From NCBI RefSeq assembly GCF_025452195.1, contig NZ_CP104971.1:522769-586768 (forward strand): a stretch of 64,000 nt of DNA, given 5' to 3'. Source of the DNA: Phyllobacterium zundukense (lineage in GTDB: Bacteria > Pseudomonadota > Alphaproteobacteria > Rhizobiales > Rhizobiaceae). The number at the start of each line of letters is the position of its first letter. Position 1 is the stretch's first letter. A program made the translations under genes and the position numbers. Shown piece after piece: positions 33,239 through 42,504 of the stretch. Below the pieces are notes generated by a model that was not told the DNA's origin, searched no databases, and saw nothing but the letters and a program-made list of their open reading frames with translations.

Positions 33239-34294
33239 CTATTTCAGGCCAAGAATACGGCGATTGGCCGCGTCATCGGTGCCAGAGCCGGCAAAATCAT
33301 CAAACGCGCGCTCGGTGACACGGATGAGATGTGCGTCGATGAACTGCGCTCCCTCGCGGGCGCCGTCCTCGGGATGTTTCAACGCGCATTCCCATTCGAG
33401 TACCGCCCAGCCATCGAAATCATAGGCGGTCAATTTCGAGAAGACCGCACCGAAATCGACTTGCCCGTCGCCGAGCGAGCGGAAGCGGCCCGCGCGGTTG
33501 ATCCAGGATTGGTAGCCCCCATAGACGCCCTGCCGGCCGGTCGGATTGAACTCGGCGTCCTTGACGTGGAAGGCTTTGATCTTCTCGTGGTAGATGTCGA
33601 TATAATCAAGATAATCGAGTTGCTGCAGGACGAAATGAGACGGATCATAGAGTAGATTGGCGCGGGAATGGTTTTTTACCCGCTCCAGGAACATCTCGTA
33701 AGTGATGCCGTCGTGCAGATCTTCACCTGGATGGATCTCATAGGCGGCATCGACACCCTGCTCGTCGAAATAGTTGAGGATCGGCGTCCAGCGTTTCGCC
33801 AGCTCATCGAATGCCGCCTCGACGAGACCCGCCGGACGCTGCGGAAACGGATAAAGGAATGGCCATGCCAGAGCCCCTGAGAACGTCGGTATTGCCTTGA
33901 GGCCGAGGTGTTTTGAAGCGCGGGCGGCGCGCCTGAGCTGATCCACCGCCCACTCTTGCCGTGCTTTCGGATTGCCATGCACTTCCGGTGCGGCAAAACC
34001 GTCCATCAACTCGTCATAGACCGGATGAACCGCCACGAGCTGGCCCTGAAGGTGGGTTGCGAGCTCCGTGATGGTCAAGCCATGCGAAGCGGCAACACCG
34101 GCGATCTCGTCGCAATAATCCTTCGAATCGGAAGCCTTCTTCAGATCGATGAGGCGTCCATCCCAAGCCGGTATCTGGATACCCTTGTAGCCCATCCCCG
34201 CTGCCCATCCGCACATGGCATCGAGCGAATTGAACGGCGCCTCGTCGCCCGCGAACTGCGCTAGGAAAATGGCCGGTCCCTTGATCGTCTTCAT
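33239..34294 (-). CDS. Sugar phosphate isomerase/epimerase family TIM-barrel protein
   Basis: The 351-residue protein belongs to the xylose-isomerase-like (AP endonuclease 2 fold) group; metal-ligand stretches are visible in AAYEIHPGEDLHDG, YDPSHFVLQQLDY, AFHVKDAEFN and AVLEWECALK. It would isomerise or dehydrate the keto product of the neighbouring dehydrogenase. ATG 34294 has GGAGG seven bases upstream, so the extended frame to 34396 is discounted. Confidence 0.93.
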   Translation of the reverse strand: MKTIKGPAIFLAQFAGDEAPFNSLDAMCGWAAGMGYKGIQIPAWDGRLIDLKKASDSKDYCDEIAGVAASHGLTITELATHLQGQLVAVHPVYDELMDGFAAPEVHGNPKARQEWAVDQLRRAARASKHLGLKAIPTFSGALAWPFLYPFPQRPAGLVEAAFDELAKRWTPILNYFDEQGVDAAYEIHPGEDLHDGITYEMFLERVKNHSRANLLYDPSHFVLQQLDYLDYIDIYHEKIKAFHVKDAEFNPTGRQGVYGGYQSWINRAGRFRSLGDGQVDFGAVFSKLTAYDFDGWAVLEWECALKHPEDGAREGAQFIDAHLIRVTERAFDDFAGSGTDDAANRRILGLK

Positions 34295-34322
34295 GTCAAT
34301 CCTCCAATTCCAGATTTTGCCG

Positions 34323-35348
34323 TCAAGGCATGTTGTCCCTGAGAAATATATCGATGCGAATGTGTTCCTGACCTGGAACGATCGGGCGTCCCTCACGTAA
34401 TGCGGTCAGGATACGGGCAGCGCTGCGCGCCATGTGACCTGCATCCTGATTGATGAGCGCGTCCACCGTGCCACGCACGAGATGGCGGCGCGTCGAGGTT
34501 GTCAGTTCGTGCGCGACGAAGATCACGTCGGAAACGTGGTTTGTCGCTTCGAGCGCAGCGATGACGCCCGCCTGCCCGCCGCCGGCATTGTAGATGGCGA
34601 CGAGGTCGGGATGATCCCGCAGCAGCGAGCGGGTGACGGCCTCGACGCGTGCGTTCTCGTCGCGCGCTTCGCGCACGGGCAGCACTTCGAGGTTTGGATA
34701 TTCGCGGGAGAGTATCTGTTCGAAACCGAACTGGCGCTCGACGTGATCGCGCAATGCCAGCGACCCGGCGATCATGCCGACCTTGCCCTTGCGCGGCCCG
34801 ACGAAGCGGCCGATCAGCGAGGCAGCTGTTCGCCCGGCAGCAAAGTTGTCTATGCCGACATAATGCGCCCGCCGAGAATTCGGCACGTCCGACACGAGAG
34901 TAAGCACGACCACACCGGCGTCTGCCAAGGCGTTGATCGCCTCGGTGACAGCGGGATGATCGAGTGCGACTACGGCGACACCGTCGATACCGGACGGGAG
35001 CTTTTCGAGGGCTGCCGCAAGGGCTTCACCGTCGAACGTATCGACGTGCTGGATCGACAGGCGGACACGTTCCTGCAATTGGCGCTCGCGCGTGGCCCGG
35101 AATTCGGCGCCGAGGGCCATCATGAATTCGTTTTCGCCGGTCGGCAGGATGATGCGGAAATCATAGTCGCGTCCGCGAGCGAGCCGGGATGCATGTGGAT
35201 CCGGCAAAAAGCCAAGCTGTTTGATGGCCGCATTGACGCGTTCGATGGTGCGCGCGTGCACACCAATCCTTCCGTTCACGACACGATCAACCGTTGCTAA
35301 ACTGACACCGGCTTCTCGGGCGACGTCTTCGAGCGTCATCTTCCCCAC
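34323..35348 (-). CDS. LacI family regulator of the sugar operon
   Basis: The 341-residue protein has the LacI DNA-binding domain (TLEDVAREAGVSLATVDRVV, then the hinge ASRLARGRD) and a periplasmic-binding-protein-like sensor domain. It starts at GTG 35348, with GGAGGAG about eight bases upstream, rather than at the internal ATG (MTLEDV). It heads the operon; the isomerase follows after 28 bases, so it likely represses its own operon in the absence of the sugar. Confidence 0.92.
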   Translation of the reverse strand: MGKMTLEDVAREAGVSLATVDRVVNGRIGVHARTIERVNAAIKQLGFLPDPHASRLARGRDYDFRIILPTGENEFMMALGAEFRATRERQLQERVRLSIQHVDTFDGEALAAALEKLPSGIDGVAVVALDHPAVTEAINALADAGVVVLTLVSDVPNSRRAHYVGIDNFAAGRTAASLIGRFVGPRKGKVGMIAGSLALRDHVERQFGFEQILSREYPNLEVLPVREARDENARVEAVTRSLLRDHPDLVAIYNAGGGQAGVIAALEATNHVSDVIFVAHELTTSTRRHLVRGTVDALINQDAGHMARSAARILTALREGRPIVPGQEHIRIDIFLRDNMP

Positions 35349-35596
35349 GAGAATTCTCCTCCGCCTAAAGTCTTAGATCAGCGAAATGAGGTGTGCAACT
35401 CTTTTTGAGTGGTTTTGATGGGAAAATTTCACGTCATTTCTCGCGCGGACACAGCGACGATGACGACCGAATGGTTCAAACGCGAACCCGCGGTGGAACG
35501 CTGCGTCTTTGAATTGCTGAGGAACCGCGCGCGAAATTCAGCTTCGTCAACTTTCGAGCGACGGCGTTTTCTGCTGCGGTGCTTGGGATACCGCGA
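35349..35596. promoter_or_regulatory. Upstream region of the LacI-led sugar operon
   Basis: This 248-bp gap must hold the promoter and operator of the leftward LacI-led operon. I see no perfect 14-bp LacI-type palindrome. A short rightward open frame (35409-35663) has no protein-like features. Confidence 0.4.
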
Positions 35597-35866
35597 TCAG
35601 TTGTCTTTCCGCGAGACGAATTTGTTGAATCGGCTCGGTTTTCCGTCCTCGGTCTCTTCCTGATAGAGAAAGGCGAGCTGGCGATCATCGAAAACTTCGA
35701 AAAAATCGTCCCATGATATCTTCTCGAGGTTTTCTTCCCGTTCGCCGAAATCGATCCGCAAGATACCGCCCTCATCGCGTCCTGTAACCTTGGATGGCCG
35801 GCCATCCCGCGCCTCCACCCATTTACGAATGAGCTTGTGGTCTGTCGTTGATTGCGTCGAAGACAT
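35597..35866 (-). CDS. Conserved small hypothetical protein
   Basis: The 89-residue protein has a pattern I recognise from many rhizobial genomes without a function: a KLIRKWVEARDGRPSKV start, LRIDFGE in the middle, ISWDDFFEVFDDRQLAFLYQ and the end SRFNKFVSRKDN. Database copies are sometimes labelled glucan branching enzyme, which nothing here supports. ATG 35866 has GGGAG seven bases upstream. It appears monocistronic. Confidence 0.8.
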   Translation of the reverse strand: MSSTQSTTDHKLIRKWVEARDGRPSKVTGRDEGGILRIDFGEREENLEKISWDDFFEVFDDRQLAFLYQEETEDGKPSRFNKFVSRKDN

Positions 35867-35959
35867 TTTTCCACTCCCTCTCTGGGGTTGATCGATGCTA
35901 TCGAACGCATCGCCCATCAGAGGAGTTCCCGTTCCGGTCAAGAAAATGCAGCTTGATCG

Positions 35960-36985
35960 CTAGAAATTGAGGAACGCTGCTGTATCGCTATCGAGCGGTA
36001 TGCCGTCCCGCAGACGCTGCTGTTCCACGGCCCATTCGCGATCGCCCGGCGCCATGACCTTGCCGCCGTCGATGGCGGGAACTGCCCGGAGCTGATCGAG
36101 GTAAGCGCGCATACCTGCGGCAAAGATGTTCGCACCTGCAAAGCGTGCAGGATCGATAGCCAGAAAGAAATGTCCCATATTGCGCGGCGTCGATATGTCG
36201 TCGCTGTTGACCATGGGGATAAAATCAGGATCGAGCGTCGTGCCTGTGAGGACAGCGGAAAGGAGAGTCGCCACACCGGCAAGTCCGGCGCCCTTGAAAC
36301 CGAAGCCTGCGCCACCTAGTGGCAACAGCATCTGCGCTACATTCGGATCCCGCGTAGGTGCGCCTGCAGCGTCCGCTGCTACACCGTCAGGCAACTCTTT
36401 GTGCAAGGAACGATAGAGCAGGACACGGTTGAGCGGGATGGACGACGTCGCCATGTCCAGCAGCCATGGCTTTTCGCCCGTTACCGGTGCGGCAAAGGCG
36501 AGCGGGTTGGTTCCGTGAAATGGTTCGGCACCATCGAAAAGCCCCACGATCGAGTCGGTATTGGTGGTGGCAAAGCCGATCATGCCCGCTTCCACAATGG
36601 CGAGGGCATAGGCGCCTGCAGCCCCTAAATGTGAGGAACGGGTCGCGCCAACGGCACCTATGCCACTTTCCCGGGCGATCTCGATGGCGACAGCCACAGC
36701 GCGATATGCGGTTAGATGACCGAGCCCGTTATCGCCGTCGACCATGGCTGTGGCAGGGCCAGTGCGGTGACATGAAACAGCAGCTCGCGGATTGACGCGA
36801 CCGCCGCGCAGGACCTTGCAGTAATGCGTGATCAAGCGCGCGCCATGACTGTCGATGCCAAGAAGGGATGCGTGCATCAGGGCTTTTGTCGTTGCGGCTG
36901 CCGCCTCATCAGGGACGCCTTCGGCCACAAGCGCAGCCAGAAGGCGTTTTGCAAGCTCATCCACCTTAACGAGAATTTCCGCCAT
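35960..36985 (-). CDS. Malate/L-lactate dehydrogenase-like (Ldh2 family) oxidoreductase
   Basis: The 341-residue NAD(P)-dependent enzyme belongs to the MDH/LDH type-2 family, which includes 2,3-diketo-L-gulonate and ureidoglycolate dehydrogenases. Landmarks are LLGIDSHGARLITHYCK (catalytic histidine in SHG), VDGDNGLGHL, GATRSSHLGAAGAYAL and GTNPLAFAAP. It is divergent from the GntR regulator and sugar-acid transporter operon, suggesting it reduces or oxidises a keto acid in the same pathway. Confidence 0.92.
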   Translation of the reverse strand: MAEILVKVDELAKRLLAALVAEGVPDEAAAATTKALMHASLLGIDSHGARLITHYCKVLRGGRVNPRAAVSCHRTGPATAMVDGDNGLGHLTAYRAVAVAIEIARESGIGAVGATRSSHLGAAGAYALAIVEAGMIGFATTNTDSIVGLFDGAEPFHGTNPLAFAAPVTGEKPWLLDMATSSIPLNRVLLYRSLHKELPDGVAADAAGAPTRDPNVAQMLLPLGGAGFGFKGAGLAGVATLLSAVLTGTTLDPDFIPMVNSDDISTPRNMGHFFLAIDPARFAGANIFAAGMRAYLDQLRAVPAIDGGKVMAPGDREWAVEQQRLRDGIPLDSDTAAFLNF

Positions 36986-37031
36986 CTGTTCATCCCCACA
37001 AGTATCTAGATGTCTGTGCCGCTAATATATG

Positions 37032-37044
37032 ATATCTCAGATAT
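37032..37044. promoter_or_regulatory. Palindrome between the Ldh2-type gene and gntR
   Basis: ATATCT and AGATAT flank a single C, forming a perfect 13-bp dyad upstream of the preferred GntR start at 37067. A related ATCTAGAT palindrome sits at 37005-37012. Both lie between the divergent genes and could be GntR sites. Confidence 0.5.
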
Positions 37045-37066
37045 AAGCACGACAGGAGATGTCTTT

Positions 37067-37783
37067 GTGACCCTAACGCTTGCGAGAGGTCCTTCATTGA
37101 CGGAACAGGCGGCCGCGCATATCCGCAGCCGCATTGTACACGGTACGCTGCAGTGCGGCGAACCCTTGTCCGAACTGGCGCTGGCTCAGGAGCTTGGGGT
37201 AAGCAAGACTCCGGTACGCGAGGCGCTTCTGGAATTGAAGCGCCAGGGCCTTGTCGAAATACACCCTCAACGCGGCACCTTCGTCTTCGAAATGAGTTCA
37301 ACCCAGGTCGTGCAGCTCGCCGAGATGCGTTCCATACTCGAACTCGCCGCCCTTCGTCTGGCCATGGAACGCAATCGGGATGCCCTGCGCCGCCGTTGGG
37401 CCGAACTTGTCGCCGACATGGATGTGGCGATGGCAAATGGAAACACGCAGGATTATCGCGTTCTCGACGGGATGTTCCATCAAGCAATGTTCGATCTCGC
37501 AGAAAATCAGTTTCTGTCCGAGACGTTCACCGTTATCGCGTTCCGCATCCAGGCCTTGCGCAACCGGCTGTCACTCGATCCTGCGCTCAATGAAAAGTCG
37601 CATGGAGAGCACAAGCGCCTGCTGGAGCTCGTTACGAAGAACGACAATGAGAAGGTTGTGGAATTGCTAGCCTGGCATATTGAATGGACACGTTCTTCTT
37701 ACATTGAATTGCTGGGGGTGCCTGCAGCCGACAACAGACCAACGCGCAATAGTGAGCGGCGGCTGAAAGCCGTGAAACGATAG
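37067..37783 (+). CDS. GntR family (FadR/FCD type) transcriptional regulator
   Basis: The 238-residue protein has the N-terminal GntR helix-turn-helix (IRSRIVHGTLQCGEPLSELA, LGVSKTPVREALLELKRQGLV) and a helical FCD ligand domain with metal-site histidines (MFHQAM, GEHKRLLELV, WHIEW). The frame is open from ATG 37010, but GTG 37067 has AGGAG seven bases upstream and removes a stretch that overlaps the operator-like palindrome. It leads the lactonase-transporter operon and is divergent from the dehydrogenase gene. Confidence 0.9.
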   Translation: MTLTLARGPSLTEQAAAHIRSRIVHGTLQCGEPLSELALAQELGVSKTPVREALLELKRQGLVEIHPQRGTFVFEMSSTQVVQLAEMRSILELAALRLAMERNRDALRRRWAELVADMDVAMANGNTQDYRVLDGMFHQAMFDLAENQFLSETFTVIAFRIQALRNRLSLDPALNEKSHGEHKRLLELVTKNDNEKVVELLAWHIEWTRSSYIELLGVPAADNRPTRNSERRLKAVKR

Positions 37784-37810
37784 TAGCCGTATTCGGCGGC
37801 GTGAAAAAGC

Positions 37811-38773
37811 ATGACGGATAGATATGGGGAGGGCCAATCATTGGGAACGGAAGAGGATTTTCTTTCATCGGACGATGAACAGTTCGCGTCTTTTTTTCCG
37901 AACGGCGCCAGGCTGGAGCGGATCGCGACCGGCTTTATCTGGGCCGAAGGGCCGGTCTGGATCAACGAAACGCATGAACTGCGCTTTTCCGACATTCCCA
38001 ATAACCGGATGATGTCCTGGTCACAGGATAAAGGCTTGCAGGTGTTCCGGCAGCCGTCACAACGAACCAATGGCAATACACTGGACCGGACCGGCGCGAT
38101 GATTTCCTGCGAACATGGCGGACGCTGTGTCAGCCGCACCGGCAAGGATGGCAGTTATGAGGTTCTTGCGACGCACTGGAAGGGCAAACGCCTGAATTCT
38201 CCCAATGATGTGGTGGTCAAATCCGATGGTTCCATCTGGTTTACCGATCCGCCCTACGGCATCATTTCCGATCATGAAGGCATTCGCGCGCCGAGCGAGA
38301 TCGGCAGCAATCAGGTTTACCGGATCGATCCGGAGACGCACCTCGTCGAGGTGGTGGCGGATGATTTCGACCGGCCGAACGGTCTCGCCTTCTCCCCTAA
38401 CGAAACCGTGCTCTACATCGCCGATTCCGGTCGTGCTCGCGGCCATGGCTTCGGTTTTGACGATGCGCGTCCGCATAACGTGCGCGCTCTCGAGGTGATC
38501 GACGGAAGAAAACTTGGGAACAGCCGCGTGGTCGCGGAGATCGACATGGTGCCGGACGGACTGCGCGTCGACACCGAGGGGCTGTTGTGGATATCCGCCG
38601 AGGACGGCGTTCACTGTTACACGCCTGATGGAAAAAGGCTTGGCCAGGTTCTCGTACCCGAGGTCGTCGCCAATCTCACCTTTGGCGGGCCCGAAAAATC
38701 GCGGCTGTTCATTGCGGCTACGAGTTCGATCTATGCACTGGAGACGACACGGCGAGGTGTGCAAACCCCGTAA
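37811..38773 (+). CDS. SMP-30/gluconolactonase family protein
   Basis: The 320-residue six-bladed propeller enzyme hydrolyses sugar lactones. Metal-ligand motifs are visible: AEGPVW (glutamate), LNSPNDVVV (asparagine) and FDRPNGLAFSPNETVLYIAD (asparagine and aspartate), as in gluconolactonases. It follows gntR and precedes the importer genes, so the imported sugar is probably oxidised to a lactone and opened to an acid. Confidence 0.92.
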   Translation: MTDRYGEGQSLGTEEDFLSSDDEQFASFFPNGARLERIATGFIWAEGPVWINETHELRFSDIPNNRMMSWSQDKGLQVFRQPSQRTNGNTLDRTGAMISCEHGGRCVSRTGKDGSYEVLATHWKGKRLNSPNDVVVKSDGSIWFTDPPYGIISDHEGIRAPSEIGSNQVYRIDPETHLVEVVADDFDRPNGLAFSPNETVLYIADSGRARGHGFGFDDARPHNVRALEVIDGRKLGNSRVVAEIDMVPDGLRVDTEGLLWISAEDGVHCYTPDGKRLGQVLVPEVVANLTFGGPEKSRLFIAATSSIYALETTRRGVQTP

Positions 38774-38814
38774 CTGGCAAGCAAGAAGATAATTAACAAG
38801 GAGGAGGAACCGAA

Positions 38815-39945
38815 ATGAAAACGACACTTAAATATCTGGCGGCTGCTACTGCTGCCACTCTGGCAATGACGGTATCTGCCTATGCGGCGGGGCCTGAAAT
38901 CGTCAAAGGTCCGAGCAAGGACGCGGAATGCTTCAAGCCGCTGACGGCGGAAACGAAGTTTTTCCAATGGCCCAAGAAGGAAGGTCCGTACCGCATAGCG
39001 CTTGCCAACGGTTTCATCGGCAACACCTGGCGTATCCAGATGATTCAGACAGCAAAGGCTTATGCTGCCTTGCCGGAGGTGAAGGCCAAACTCAAGGAAT
39101 TCAAGGTGGTCTCGACTGGCGACGATGTCGCTGCCCAGATCGCGGCGGTGGATAATTTCATCAACTCCGGCTATGACGCAATCGTTGTCAACGCGCAGAA
39201 TCCGACGGCATTCAAGCCGGTCATCAAGCGTGCCAATGCCGCTGGCGTGGTCCTCATCGCTTTCGACAACACACTTGATACTGATGAGGCCGTCAATGTG
39301 AATGTCGACCAGAAGGGGCTTGGCGAATTGTGGGGCAACTGGCTTGTCAAGAATGTGCCTGGCAACAAAGGCAAGCTGCTCGAAGTACGCGGCGTTACCG
39401 GCACGTCCGTCGATCGCGATCGTCATGAGGGCATTCAGGAAGTCCTGAAAAAGTCTGGCGGACAGTGGGAATCCGTAGAGGTCGTCGGCCGCTGGGATGA
39501 CGGCACTGCGCAGAAGGTCGTGGCTGATGCCATTGCCGTGCACAAGCATTTCGATGGCGTTTCCGTTCAGGGCGGCTCGACGGGAACAGTGCGTGCCATG
39601 ATCGACGCGAAACATCCTTTCGTTCCGGTGGGCGGTGAAACGGAGAATGGTTTCCGCAAGCTCTGCGCCCAATATTCCAAGGATGGATTGAAATGCACCT
39701 CCGCAGGTACCGGCCCTGCGCAGGTTGCCGTTGCCATCAAGACTGCGATTGCCGCACTTGAAGGAGAGGTCGTCCCGCAATCGATTTCGCTGCCGCTGTC
39801 CATTGTCGAAGATCCGAATTTCAAGGACGGCGACAGCTTCTATTCAAAAGAAACCGACAACTTCTTCGTTGGTAATTCCTTCCCGACCTGCGGCATCAAT
39901 TTCAGTGCACAGGAAATCATGGGTCAGACCAAAGCCGATCAGTAA
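38815..39945 (+). CDS. Sugar ABC transporter substrate-binding protein
   Basis: The 376-residue protein has a signal peptide (LAMTVSAYAAGP) and a Peripla_BP_4 fold: ALANGFIGNTWRIQMIQTAK, FINSGYDAIVVNAQNP, NVDQKGLGELWGNWLV. It starts at an ATG after a very strong AAGGAGGAGG site. The ligand is unknown. A hairpin follows its stop, perhaps stabilising the abundant binding-protein mRNA. Confidence 0.93.
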   Translation: MKTTLKYLAAATAATLAMTVSAYAAGPEIVKGPSKDAECFKPLTAETKFFQWPKKEGPYRIALANGFIGNTWRIQMIQTAKAYAALPEVKAKLKEFKVVSTGDDVAAQIAAVDNFINSGYDAIVVNAQNPTAFKPVIKRANAAGVVLIAFDNTLDTDEAVNVNVDQKGLGELWGNWLVKNVPGNKGKLLEVRGVTGTSVDRDRHEGIQEVLKKSGGQWESVEVVGRWDDGTAQKVVADAIAVHKHFDGVSVQGGSTGTVRAMIDAKHPFVPVGGETENGFRKLCAQYSKDGLKCTSAGTGPAQVAVAIKTAIAALEGEVVPQSISLPLSIVEDPNFKDGDSFYSKETDNFFVGNSFPTCGINFSAQEIMGQTKADQ

Positions 39946-39956
39946 ATCTGCAATGT

Positions 39957-39979
39957 CGGGGCGCAGAATGTGCGCCCCG
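39957..39979 (+). other. Stem-loop between the binding-protein and ATPase genes
   Basis: CGGGGCGCA and TGCGCCCCG form a perfect 9-bp stem around the loop GAATG, 11 bases after the binding-protein stop. Only a weak pyrimidine tract follows, so partial termination or 3'-end protection is more likely than full termination. Confidence 0.6.
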
Positions 39980-40000
39980 GTTCTCTTTGGGAGGGGTTTC

Positions 40001-41527
40001 GTGTCGGACGCTGCACCAATTCTGGAAATGAAACATGTCGCGAAGCGCTATGGCGGTATCACTGCGCTGAACGAGGTGGATTTCGTCGCCTACCCAGGCG
40101 AGATTCATGCGATTCTTGGCGAGAACGGCGCCGGCAAATCGACACTGATCAAGATTGCCGCCGGAGTGACCGATCCGAGCGATGGCGAGGTCTTCGTTGA
40201 CGGTCGGCGCGTAAATTTTCGCAATCCAACGGAGGCGATGGCCGCAGGCGTGGTCTGTGTTTTCCAGGAGCTCTCGTTACTGCCTGATCTGACGGTTGCG
40301 GATAATCTCTCGATCGTCTCCCCTCCTCTTCGCGGCGGGTTGATTGATAGTGCCGCACAGCGTCAACGCGCGCGGGAGCTGCTTGCGTCGATCGGCTGCG
40401 AGGATGTGCATCCGCTCGAACTCGTGCGCGACCTGCCGCTGTCACGGCGTCAGATGGTAGAAATCGCCAAGGCGCTGGGCAAAAAGCCGAAGCTGCTCAT
40501 TCTGGACGAGGCGACTTCAGCGTTGACAGCTGCCGATGTTGAACGTGTCTACGCGATCATCCGCAAGCTTCGATCTGAAGGCGTCGGTATTCTCTATGTG
40601 TCGCACCGGATGCATGAGATCGAGGCTCTTGCCGATGTTGCAACCGTTTTCCGCAATGGAAGGAGGATCGAAACGTTCCGGAAGGGCGAGCGATCGGTCA
40701 GCGCCATCGTCCAGATGATGATTGGGCGTGAATTAACGCATCACTATCCTGACAAGCCAGCGCCGAAGCCGGCGGAACCGGTAGCACTGTCCGCCAAAAA
40801 CCTTTCTTGGGGTACCCAGTTGCGCGATATCTCACTTGATATTCGCAAGGGCGAAATCGTCGGACTGGGAGGATTGGACGGTCAGGGACAGCGGTCCCTG
40901 CTGTTGGCGCTTTTTGGTGTGCTCAAGGGTGTTTCCGGCACGGTCGAAATAATGGGCAAACCGCACCGTCTTTCGGGACCGCGTTCGGCAATGCGGGCTT
41001 CCTTGCCAATGGCGCTCATTCCCGAGGATCGAAAGACGGAGGGTCTGATGTTGCCGATGAATATTCGCGACAATATCAGTCTGGCTTCGTTGTCCCGGTT
41101 CCAGAAGGGATTGAGATTGGATGGCGGTAAAGAGCATTCCGCTGTCGAAAGGATGATCGACAGCCTGAAGATCAAGATTTCCGATCTTGCCGCCGCAGTT
41201 TCCACTCTGTCGGGTGGCAACCAGCAAAAGGTCGTGCTGGCGAAATGGTTGATGACCGATCCCGGCATCATCCTTCTCAACGACCCCACGCGCGGTATCG
41301 ACGTAGGCACCAAACAGGAGGTGTATCAGCTGCTTCGTGACCTTGCGGACAAGGGAGTGGCGGTGCTCTTCTATTCCACAGACTATGCCGAGCTGATCGG
41401 CTGCTGCGACCGCGTTCTCGTCATGTATAACGGCGGCATCGCGCGGGAACTGAAGGGCCAGCACCTCAACGAGCGCACGATCATCGAGACGGCACTCAAT
41501 GTCGACGACAAGGAACAGGCGGCATGA
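40001..41527 (+). CDS. Sugar ABC transporter ATP-binding protein with two nucleotide-binding domains
   Basis: The 508-residue protein has an intact first domain (Walker A GENGAGKST, Walker B LLILDEATSALT). The second is degenerate: GLDGQGQRS replaces Walker A, LSGGNQQKVVLAKWL is intact, and Walker B reads LLNDPTRGID, with asparagine and aspartate where aspartate and glutamate are usual. It is likely that only one composite site hydrolyses ATP. GTG 40001 is chosen for the GGGAGGGG just upstream. The stop overlaps the permease start in ATGA. Confidence 0.93.
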   Translation: MSDAAPILEMKHVAKRYGGITALNEVDFVAYPGEIHAILGENGAGKSTLIKIAAGVTDPSDGEVFVDGRRVNFRNPTEAMAAGVVCVFQELSLLPDLTVADNLSIVSPPLRGGLIDSAAQRQRARELLASIGCEDVHPLELVRDLPLSRRQMVEIAKALGKKPKLLILDEATSALTAADVERVYAIIRKLRSEGVGILYVSHRMHEIEALADVATVFRNGRRIETFRKGERSVSAIVQMMIGRELTHHYPDKPAPKPAEPVALSAKNLSWGTQLRDISLDIRKGEIVGLGGLDGQGQRSLLLALFGVLKGVSGTVEIMGKPHRLSGPRSAMRASLPMALIPEDRKTEGLMLPMNIRDNISLASLSRFQKGLRLDGGKEHSAVERMIDSLKIKISDLAAAVSTLSGGNQQKVVLAKWLMTDPGIILLNDPTRGIDVGTKQEVYQLLRDLADKGVAVLFYSTDYAELIGCCDRVLVMYNGGIARELKGQHLNERTIIETALNVDDKEQAA

Positions 41528-42504
41528 ACGATCTTCGCCATCGCATCCATCACAATGGCGGGTTGCTCGCAGCTATCGGTCTCTTCATCGTGATGTTCAT
41601 TATCTACGTCAGCAATCATCCGGTCGGGCTGACTGCGGCCGTGGCGACCACGGCGTCCAACAAGGCGGTTCTGCTCGCGCTGGTCGCCATGGCGCAGACA
41701 TTGCCGGTGTTGACGCGCGGTCTCGACCTTTCGGTGGGAATGGTCTTCATCCTTGCCAATTGTCTGGCGTCGGTCATTGTGGTCGGCACGATCGGCGAAG
41801 GGTTTCTTGGCATTGCCATTGTCCTTGGCGCGGGTGCGCTGGCCGGGTTCGTCAACGGGGCAATCATTGTCTGGGGCCGGCTGCAACCGATCATCACGAC
41901 GCTTGCGACGGGTGCTGTGTACTACGGCATCGCGCTCTATGTTCGTCCGGGACCCGGAGGCGACGTACAATCTGATATCGCCGACTTTGCGACCGGACAG
42001 CTCTTCGGCATCATGCCGACAGCGCTTGTCGTACTCTTTGCGATTGTGCTGATCGTCTGGGTACCCTACCGGAACTCGGTGCTTGGCCGTGCAGCCTATG
42101 CCGTGGGCTCGAACGAGCAGGCCGCCTATATGTCCGGCGTGCCGGTACAGCGGGCGAAGCTATTGGCCTATACACTTGCAGGCTTCCTTGCTGCCATCGG
42201 CGGACTGATGCTCACCTTCAACACCTATTCAGGCGAGGCCTCCGCTCCGATTGCCAGTACCTATACACTCAATTCCATCGCGGCCGTGGTGATTGGCGGG
42301 ACGTCGCTGTTTGGTGGCTGGGGGTCGGCTATCGGATCCATCTTTGGCGCGTTCGTGCTTCGCACCATCGAGGATCTGCTTTTTGTGTTTGATCTCGATC
42401 CGTTGTGGCAGCCGCTGTTCCAGGGTGTCGTCCTGCTCGCGGCGGTAAGTCTCGGCGCATTGCGCGTCCTGCGTATCCGCAACCGCCTGGAGCTCTTCGC
42501 ATGA
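41524..42504 (+). CDS. Sugar ABC transporter permease 1
   Basis: The 326-residue BPD_transp_2 membrane protein has LTRGLDLSVGMVFILANCL, VGSNEQAAYMSGVPVQR and VVIGGTSLFGGWGSAIGS, matching RbsC-type permeases. With the next gene it forms a heterodimeric channel, unlike the single-permease system at 29501-32055. Both ends overlap neighbouring genes by four bases. Confidence 0.94.
   Translation: MNDLRHRIHHNGGLLAAIGLFIVMFIIYVSNHPVGLTAAVATTASNKAVLLALVAMAQTLPVLTRGLDLSVGMVFILANCLASVIVVGTIGEGFLGIAIVLGAGALAGFVNGAIIVWGRLQPIITTLATGAVYYGIALYVRPGPGGDVQSDIADFATGQLFGIMPTALVVLFAIVLIVWVPYRNSVLGRAAYAVGSNEQAAYMSGVPVQRAKLLAYTLAGFLAAIGGLMLTFNTYSGEASAPIASTYTLNSIAAVVIGGTSLFGGWGSAIGSIFGAFVLRTIEDLLFVFDLDPLWQPLFQGVVLLAAVSLGALRVLRIRNRLELFA

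Noticed and set aside
35409..35663. 84-residue rightward frame overlapping the conserved small gene
   Set aside because: It overlaps the end of a conserved protein in antisense and lacks recognisable features.
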